From contig JAFYET010000357.1 in assembly GCA_017544125.1 (NCBI GenBank), positions 1 to 10,733 of the forward strand: a stretch of 10,733 nt of DNA, in the 5' to 3' direction. Shown here piece after piece: positions 7,362 through 10,733 of this stretch (the first letter of the stretch is position 1; each line of letters begins with the position of its first letter). The position numbers and the translations under genes were made by a program. The notes below the pieces were generated by a model. It had not been told where the DNA came from and made no database searches. It saw only the letters and a list, made by a program, of their open reading frames with translations. The stretch is from Ruminococcus sp. (GTDB taxonomy: Bacteria; Bacillota; Clostridia; Oscillospirales; Ruminococcaceae).

Positions 7362-7877
7362 TTAAGCAGCCTCGCCCTCCTTCTTGTCTGCAACTGCCTG
7401 AAGTGTAGCTGCGAGCTTCTGGATAGGACCCTGAAGCGAGCCGACGAGCTGTGCAAGAAGTGTCTCCTTGGAAGGGATCTTGGACAGAGCCTGAACGCCT
7501 GCAGCGTCATAGATCTCCTCACCGATGTAGCCTGCCTTGAGGTTGAAGATCTCTCTCTCCTTAACGCTCTCTGCGAACTTACCGAGTATTCTTGCGGGAG
7601 CTGTCTGATCGTCATTAGAGATAGCGATAGCAGTTGTGCCCTCGAGAACGCCGGTGATGCCCTCAAGACCTGCATTCTGGAATGCAAAGCGGAGGATAGA
7701 GTTCTTCTCAACGAAGTAGCTGATGCCAGCCTCACGAAGCTCCTTACGCAGCTTAGTATCCTCCTCAACAGTGATACCCTTGTAATCAACGAGTACGCCT
7801 GCAGCGGAATTCTTTAGCAGCTCGGTGAGCTTATCGACCTTTTCCTTCTTAGCGGCTAAAACCTTTTCACTTGCCAT
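7362..7877 (-). CDS. rplJ: 50S ribosomal protein L10
   Basis: 171 residues, normal for bacterial L10. L10 anchors the L7/L12 dimers to the 23S rRNA at the stalk base. The N-terminal globular part shows the family pattern LVDYKGITVEEDTKLRKELR and FVEKNSILRFAF at about 28-66. The helical C-terminus that binds L7/L12 follows the segment LSKIPSKETLLAQLVGSLQG. The start at 7877 (MASEKVLAAKKEKV) is supported by GAGGTG 10 bases upstream. It is the first gene after the L10 leader and promoter. It is expressed away from rpmG-secE-nusG-rplKA, which lies on the other strand, an unusual arrangement. Confidence 0.98.
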   Translation of the reverse strand: MASEKVLAAKKEKVDKLTELLKNSAAGVLVDYKGITVEEDTKLRKELREAGISYFVEKNSILRFAFQNAGLEGITGVLEGTTAIAISNDDQTAPARILGKFAESVKEREIFNLKAGYIGEEIYDAAGVQALSKIPSKETLLAQLVGSLQGPIQKLAATLQAVADKKEGEAA

Positions 7878-7920
7878 TTTCTGATTTCACCTCGTTTGTT
7901 TGTAATCTCACAAACGCATC

Positions 7921-7953
7921 AAAAAGCCCCTTTTCATCAAAAGACAAAAAGGG
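7921..7953 (-). terminator. Premature terminator (attenuator) in the rplJ leader
   Basis: On the minus strand CCCTTTTT (7953-7946) pairs with the AAAAGGG part of AAAAGGGG (7934-7927) around a loop of about 11 bases. CTTTTT follows (7926-7921). It ends about 43 bases before the rplJ start codon and inside the leader, so it should stop transcription before rplJ when L10 is in excess. The exact switch mechanism is inferred. Confidence 0.75.
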
Positions 7954-8040
7954 ACGATAAAAAGCAGTTTATAAGTGCCTTTGTCTCCTCGACAGGATTT
8001 ACGCTTTTTACAGCACCTGTTGTCTTTAGATACGAATGCG
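7921..8040 (-). promoter_or_regulatory. L10 leader (autoregulatory 5' UTR of rplJL)
   Basis: The untranslated leader from the expected start near 8040 contains, on the minus strand, AAAGACAACAGGTGCTG (8027-8011) and ATCCTGTCGAGGAGACAA (7998-7981). In these ACAGG..CCTGT pairing and the CGAGG element match my memory of the Firmicutes L10 leader family (L10 or its L10-L12 complex binds its own mRNA). The attenuator hairpin follows. Regulation by excess L10 is established for the family. It has not been tested here. Confidence 0.85.
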
Positions 8041-8046
8041 AAATAT

Positions 8047-8075
8047 ATTATAGCACATAACCACAGCTTTGTCAA
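8047..8075 (-). promoter_or_regulatory. Sigma-A promoter of rplJL
   Basis: TTGACA (8075-8070), 17-base spacer and TATAAT (8052-8047) on the minus strand, with TGC before the -10 box (extended -10). The leader to the rplJ ATG is about 160 nt. Between 8076 and 8159 I see nothing further. Confidence 0.92.
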
Positions 8076-8159
8076 GCGTTTTCGGGTGAATAGGGGAAGT
8101 TTGTTGATATTTAACAATAGTACAGGGAATATTGATAGGGGAATGTGATGATAGTTGCT

Positions 8160-8393
8160 AAGATAAATTGGGATTTATCAATGCATAATGCATAATTCAT
8201 AATGCATAATGAAGGTGTCGGCTTGTGCCGACAATATGGCCATTCGGCCTTCTCTCGGCGGCATTTTTCGCTTATCAAAGCAATTTCGTGGGAATAAAAG
8301 CCCGAATGGGCATCCGTCCTGCGTAGCAGGACACATCAATTATGCATTATGAATTATGCATTATGCATTACTACGTAAATCCCAATTTGTCTT
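8160..8393. repeat. BIME/MITE-like structured inverted repeat element
   Basis: The outer arms (8160-8210 and 8339-8393) are inverted repeats: a perfect 31-bp AT-rich part (8180-8210 with 8339-8369) and an outer AAATTGGGATTTA block (8165-8177 with 8376-8388). Inside, each half shows the same order: a GTC..GAC hairpin (8217-8232; 8316-8332) and then a small hairpin with ATTC loop (GGCC-ATTC-GGCC at 8238-8249; GCCC-ATTC-GGGC on the minus strand at 8311-8300). A GCTT-ATCA-AAGC hairpin (8270-8281) sits at the centre. There is no coding potential and no clear target-site duplication. It lies between divergent ribosomal promoters and its right end is 15 bp from a -35 box. Confidence 0.85.
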
Positions 8394-8407
8394 TTCGCAG
8401 TATTTAA

Positions 8408-8436
8408 TTGACAATCCTTAGTGTCTGTGCTATACT
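8408..8436 (+). promoter_or_regulatory. Distal promoter P1 of the rpmG-secE-nusG-rplKA operon
   Basis: TTGACA (8408-8413), 17-base spacer and TATACT (8431-8436), with TGC before the -10 box. The start is expected near 8443, about 278 nt upstream of rpmG. Transcripts from P1 must pass the hairpin plus T-run at 8539-8563. Confidence 0.8.
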
Positions 8437-8502
8437 ATATATATAATAGTACAGCGCAAATCAAGCTAAAAGAAAAGATTTACAAAAAATTCATATAAAC
8501 AC

Positions 8503-8532
8503 TTGACAAAGGTGTGTGGCTTGTAGTATAAT
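8503..8532 (+). promoter_or_regulatory. Proximal promoter P2 of the rpmG-secE-nusG-rplKA operon
   Basis: TTGACA (8503-8508), 18-base spacer and TATAAT (8527-8532). The start is expected near 8539, which puts the ACCTC-TTATT-GAGGT hairpin at the extreme 5' end of the RNA. Confidence 0.88.
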
Positions 8533-8538
8533 AGATAT

Positions 8539-8720
8539 ACCTCTTATTGAGGTCTATTTTTTTGCGCCGTTTTTTCGGCGTGAGGTGATAACAGGCCTCA
8601 AATCCTCTGGAAAGGTTCCAAAGGAGTGCAGGGAGCTGATCTGCCCTGCATTATGAGGGAGGCAGACTGTATGCCCTTTTCGTTCTAAGGGCAGGCAAAT
8701 TTCGTCAGGAGGTGCCGAAA
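8539..8720 (+). promoter_or_regulatory. Hairpin-rich 5' leader of rpmG
   Basis: About 180 nt with consecutive stems: ACCTC/GAGGT (8539-8553) followed by CTATTTTTTT, CGCCG/CGGCG (8565-8580), TGAGG/CCTCA (8581-8600), TCCTCTGGAA/TTCCAAAGGA (8603-8625, one mismatch), TGCAGGG/CCCTGCA (8627-8650) and TGCCCTT/AAGGGCA (8672-8693). It ends in CAGGAGGTG ahead of the rpmG ATG. TTGAGG at 8547-8552 could instead pair with CCTCAA at 8596-8601, an alternative to the terminator-like hairpin. I do not recognise a known riboswitch or ribosomal-protein leader in it. Confidence 0.6.
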
Positions 8721-8870
8721 ATGAGAGTTAAGATCACACTCGCCTGCACAGAGTGCAAGCAGAGAAACTACAACACAAAGAAGAACAAGAAGAACGACCC
8801 CGACAGGCTCGAGATGAACAAGTACTGCAAATTCTGTAAGAAGCATACTCTTCACAAAGAGACTAAGTAA
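8721..8870 (+). CDS. rpmG: 50S ribosomal protein L33, zinc-binding form
   Basis: 49 residues from ATG 8721 to TAA 8870, with GGAGGTG 7 bases upstream. The start [17 protein letters not shown] and the end [15 protein letters not shown] are typical of bacterial L33, a small protein of the large subunit near the E site. Two CxxC pairs (C9/C12 and C36/C39) make the zinc-ribbon form, so this is not the zinc-free paralogue that some Firmicutes make under zinc shortage. It is the first gene of the operon and lies 18 bases before secE, the usual Firmicutes neighbour. Confidence 0.97.
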   Translation: MRVKITLACTECKQRNYNTKKNKKNDPDRLEMNKYCKFCKKHTLHKETK

Positions 8871-8888
8871 TTGCGGGAGGGCTTAGAA

Positions 8889-9131
8889 ATGGCTAAGGAC
8901 ACTAACGCAAAAAAGGGCAAGGAGGTTTCCGCCAAGAAAAAGGGCGGTATCTCCAAATACTTCAGAGACCTTAAGTCTGAGCTCAAAAAGGTAGTATGGC
9001 CGTCAAGAAAGCAGGTAGTCAACAATACAGGCGTTGTTCTGGTGACTATGGCTGCACTCGGTCTTTTCCTTGCAGGCGTGGATCTGGGTCTTGGTCAGTT
9101 ACTTGACCTTGTTCTGAAGATCGGCAGCTGA
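8889..9131 (+). CDS. secE: Protein translocase subunit SecE
   Basis: 80 residues, a single-membrane-span SecE typical of Firmicutes. It clamps SecY in the SecYEG channel in the cytoplasmic membrane. A Lys-rich N-terminus leads to the conserved amphipathic segment YFRDLKSELKKVVWPSRKQ (24-42), followed by one membrane helix at about 47-76. The frame is open back to a TTG at 8871, right after the rpmG stop, but GGGAGGG at 8875-8881 is the ribosome binding site for ATG 8889, so I use that start. It is needed for export of the dockerin proteins nearby, as for all Sec substrates, but that is no special link. Confidence 0.96.
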   Translation: MAKDTNAKKGKEVSAKKKGGISKYFRDLKSELKKVVWPSRKQVVNNTGVVLVTMAALGLFLAGVDLGLGQLLDLVLKIGS

Positions 9132-9202
9132 TAGGGCTGTCATGTGTCAGAGGGCTGGCACACAAAGGTTTTTGATGACATTTTTAAGAGGAGGCAGGCT
9201 TT

Positions 9203-9730
9203 ATGTCACAGGCTAAATGGTATGTTGTTCACACCTATTCGGGTTATGAGAATAAGGTAGCTGAGAATATTGAAAAGGTCGTTGAGAACCGTAAGCTGCA
9301 TGAGCTTATCGAGGAGGTAAGGATACCTACCGAGATGGTTTCCGAGCTGAATAAAGACGGAAAGACGGTTCAGGCAGAGAGAAAGCTGTTCCCCAGCTAT
9401 GTGCTCGTGAAAATGGTAATGACAGATGAGAGCTGGTATATCGTAAGAAATACCAGAGGTGTCACAGGCTTCGTAGGCCCCGGGTCAAAGCCCGTTCCGC
9501 TCACCGAGAAGGAAGTAGCGGCGCTCGGCGTTGACAGAGGCGGCAAGGCAGTTGAGGTGACATTCAAGGTCGGCGACAGCGTAAATGTCATCGGCGGCTC
9601 GTTTGACGGCTTTGTGGGCAGAGTTACTGCTATCGACACTGAGGCTCAGACCGCAGAGGTAGTGGTTTCGATGTTTGGCAGAGAGACACCCGTATCACTT
9701 CCGCTTTCACAGATAAAGGCTGAGGAGTAA
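9203..9730 (+). CDS. nusG: Transcription termination/antitermination protein NusG
   Basis: 175 residues, the standard size. NusG binds RNA polymerase at the clamp and modulates pausing, and it links polymerase to Rho or to the ribosome. The N-terminal NGN domain (about 3-105) starts with KWYVVHTYSGYENKVAENI and contains the conserved LFPSYVLVKM (62-71) and NTRGVTGFVGPGSKPVPL (83-100). The C-terminal KOW motif is FKVGDSVNVIGGSFDGFVGRV at about 121-141. AGAGGAGG lies 9 bases ahead of ATG 9203. The 71-base gap after secE can fold into a nested stem (9138-9142 with 9176-9180, 9143-9148 with 9157-9162) that I cannot assign. Confidence 0.98.
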   Translation: MSQAKWYVVHTYSGYENKVAENIEKVVENRKLHELIEEVRIPTEMVSELNKDGKTVQAERKLFPSYVLVKMVMTDESWYIVRNTRGVTGFVGPGSKPVPLTEKEVAALGVDRGGKAVEVTFKVGDSVNVIGGSFDGFVGRVTAIDTEAQTAEVVVSMFGRETPVSLPLSQIKAEE

Positions 9731-9779
9731 GCGTAAAAGACATAGGCAAAGAGGAAAGTTAAGTAATGCTTTCCGTAAA

Positions 9780-9818
9780 GTGGGAGAGTTGTACTTACCA
9801 CACAGCTCGCCTTACCAC
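9780..9818 (+). promoter_or_regulatory. L1-binding site in the rplK leader
   Basis: GTGG (9780-9783) pairs with CCAC (9815-9818). An upper stem GAGTTGT (9786-9792) pairs with ACAGCTC (9802-9808), leaving an asymmetric internal loop. The motif GTGGGAG...ACCAC copies the L1-binding region of 23S rRNA (GGTGGGAG...TACCAC). Free L1 represses the rplK-rplA mRNA in many bacteria, so this is most likely the feedback site, just upstream of the rplK ribosome binding site. Confidence 0.8.
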
Positions 9819-9838
9819 AAATTATGGAGGTGCGTAAA

Positions 9839-10264
9839 ATGGCACAGAAGGTAGTAGGCTATATAAAGCTTCAGATTCCCGCAGGAAAGGCAACACCTGC
9901 TCCGCCGGTTGGTCCTGCACTCGGTCAGCACGGCGTTAACATCATGGCATTTACAAAGGATTTCAACGAGAGAACAAAGAACGACATCGGTCTTATCATT
10001 CCTGTTGTTATCACAGTATATGCTGACAGATCATTCATATTTATAACAAAGACTCCGCCTGCAGCAGTCCTTATAAAGAAAGCCTGCAAGATAGAGAGCG
10101 GTTCGGGCGTTCCGAACAAGACAAAGGTAGCTACGATCACAAAGGATCAGATAAAGGCTATCGCAGAGCAGAAGATGCCCGACCTTAATGCAGCAAGCAT
10201 TGAGACAGCTATGAGCATGATCGCAGGTACCTGCAGATCTATGGGCGTTGTAGTAGAGGACTAA
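9839..10264 (+). CDS. rplK: 50S ribosomal protein L11
   Basis: 141 residues, exactly the usual length. L11 binds the GTPase-associated region of 23S rRNA and takes part in factor action and the stringent response. The N-terminal domain carries [20 protein letters not shown] at about 13-32. The rRNA-binding C-terminal domain contains [10 protein letters not shown], then [20 protein letters not shown] and [12 protein letters not shown] at the end. An in-frame ATG at 9824 exists, but GGAGGTG at 9827-9833 lies after it and serves ATG 9839, so I use the later start. It precedes rplA by 70 bases, with its own L1-type site on each side. Confidence 0.98.
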   Translation: MAQKVVGYIKLQIPAGKATPAPPVGPALGQHGVNIMAFTKDFNERTKNDIGLIIPVVITVYADRSFIFITKTPPAAVLIKKACKIESGSGVPNKTKVATITKDQIKAIAEQKMPDLNAASIETAMSMIAGTCRSMGVVVED

Positions 10265-10289
10265 CAGACAACTTCGTTTTTAACGGAGC

Positions 10290-10316
10290 GTGGGAGGAAA
10301 TTTCCGCTATCACCAC
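10290..10316 (+). promoter_or_regulatory. Second L1-binding site, in the rplA leader
   Basis: GTGG (10290-10293) pairs with CCAC (10313-10316). GA and GCTATCA form the asymmetric internal loop, and the self-complementary GGAAATTTCC (10296-10305) forms the upper stem. The layout is the same as at 9780-9818 but the upper-stem sequence is unrelated. It ends two bases before the AAAGGAGG site of rplA, so bound L1 would block initiation directly. Confidence 0.75.
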
Positions 10317-10334
10317 TTAAAGGAGGATTTTTTA

Positions 10335-10733
10335 ATGAAACATGGCAAGAAGTATGTCGATTCTGCCAAGCAGATCGACAAGGCTAAGTTATATGATGCC
10401 CCCGAAGCACTTGATCTTGCAGCTAAGGGCGCAAAGGCAAAGTTCGATGAGACTATTGAGGCTCATATCCGTCTGGGCGTTGACTCCCGTCACGCTGACC
10501 AGCAGGTAAGAGGCGCTGTTGTACTTCCTAACGGTACAGGTAAGAGCATCAAGGTGCTCGTATTCTGCAAGGAAGACAAGTACGAGGCTGCACAGGCAGC
10601 AGGCGCTGAGTATGTAGGCGGCATGGATCTCGTTGAGAAGATCCAGAAGGAAAACTGGATGGATTTCGACGTAGTTATCGCTTCACCTGACATGATGGGC
10701 GTTGTAGGCCGTCTCGGTAAGGTGCTTGGTCCC
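10335..10733 (+). CDS. rplA: 50S ribosomal protein L1, N-terminal part (runs off window)
   Basis: 133 codons are visible of the roughly 230 usual for L1. The protein binds helices 76-78 of 23S rRNA at the L1 stalk, which moves deacylated tRNA out of the E site, and also represses its own mRNA. The start [20 protein letters not shown] and the segments [36 protein letters not shown] (split here by domain I strands), [14 protein letters not shown] and [22 protein letters not shown] are typical. ATG 10335 follows AAAGGAGG by 9 bases. No defect is seen up to the window end. Confidence 0.98.
   Translation, partial: MKHGKKYVDSAKQIDKAKLYDAPEALDLAAKGAKAKFDETIEAHIRLGVDSRHADQQVRGAVVLPNGTGKSIKVLVFCKEDKYEAAQAAGAEYVGGMDLVEKIQKENWMDFDVVIASPDMMGVVGRLGKVLGP

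Noticed and set aside
7343..7789. Long open frame, 148 codons, within rplJ in another minus-strand frame
   Set aside because: It is rich in Arg and Ser with no family resemblance and lies wholly inside rplJ, whose frame is certain. It is a shadow of biased codon use.
7320..7817. 165-codon plus-strand open frame antisense to rplJ
   Set aside because: Cys/Leu-rich shadow translation, no ribosome binding site, opposite a certain ribosomal gene.
7908..8117. 69-codon minus-strand open frame over the rplJ leader
   Set aside because: It starts upstream of the -35 box of the rplJ promoter, so most of its start region would not be transcribed. The region is explained by the L10 leader.
8160..8393. 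CRISPR-like array because of repeated TGCATAATGCATAAT units
   Set aside because: The repeats are a single inverted pair with internal short periodicity. There are no regular spacers and no cas genes.
8653..8688. Short upstream reading frame (ATG to TAA, 11 codons) in the rpmG leader
   Set aside because: No ribosome binding site ahead of it, and it overlaps the leader hairpins.
8595..8700. tRNA gene between the promoter and rpmG
   Set aside because: Several stems exist but there is no cloverleaf spacing, no GTTCRAANC T-loop and no acceptor stem pairing.

Overview
The window looks like the chromosome of a Ruminococcus-type gut or rumen Firmicute (Oscillospiraceae/Ruminococcaceae). The main reasons are the type I dockerins with the LRQxLAGW signature on exported proteins, L10, L33, SecE, NusG, L11 and L1 of Gram-positive type, and strong AAGGAGG-like ribosome binding sites. 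Species is inference.

Left part (1-6816, all minus strand): four consecutive genes for exported proteins. Each has an N-terminal signal peptide, and each has its own near-consensus promoter. The three complete ones end in a near-identical 58-residue type I dockerin and are followed by an intrinsic terminator. Three proteins (1-724 partial, 831-3290, 5510-6712) are BspA/LRR_5-type leucine-rich repeat proteins. The fourth (3398-5374) carries about 570 residues of exported sequence that I do not recognise. They are monocistronic, so this is an array of tandem units rather than an operon. Two of the junctions are near-identical 122-125 bp direct repeats that span dockerin end, terminator, promoter and ribosome binding site. 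The dockerins imply docking to a cohesin scaffold at the cell surface (a cellulosome or similar complex). No cohesin or glycoside hydrolase is visible here.

Middle (6864-8075, minus strand): rplJ-rplL (ribosomal stalk proteins L10 and L7/L12). They have a consensus promoter, a recognisable L10 leader with a premature terminator upstream, and an intrinsic terminator directly after rplL. rpoB does not follow rplL.

Intergenic 8076-8720: a roughly 234 bp structured inverted repeat (8160-8393) lies between the divergent ribosomal promoters. Its two halves have the same hairpin layout with compensatory base changes, so it looks like a BIME/MITE-like element. It is followed by two plus-strand promoters and a roughly 180 nt hairpin-rich leader.

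Right part (8721-10733, plus strand): rpmG-secE-nusG-rplK-rplA, with rplA cut by the window end. Sequences that mimic the 23S rRNA L1-binding site precede both rplK and rplA, which fits translational feedback by L1. In most Firmicutes rplJL lies just after rplA on the same strand. Here it lies on the other side and is inverted, which marks a local rearrangement of a normally very conserved cluster.
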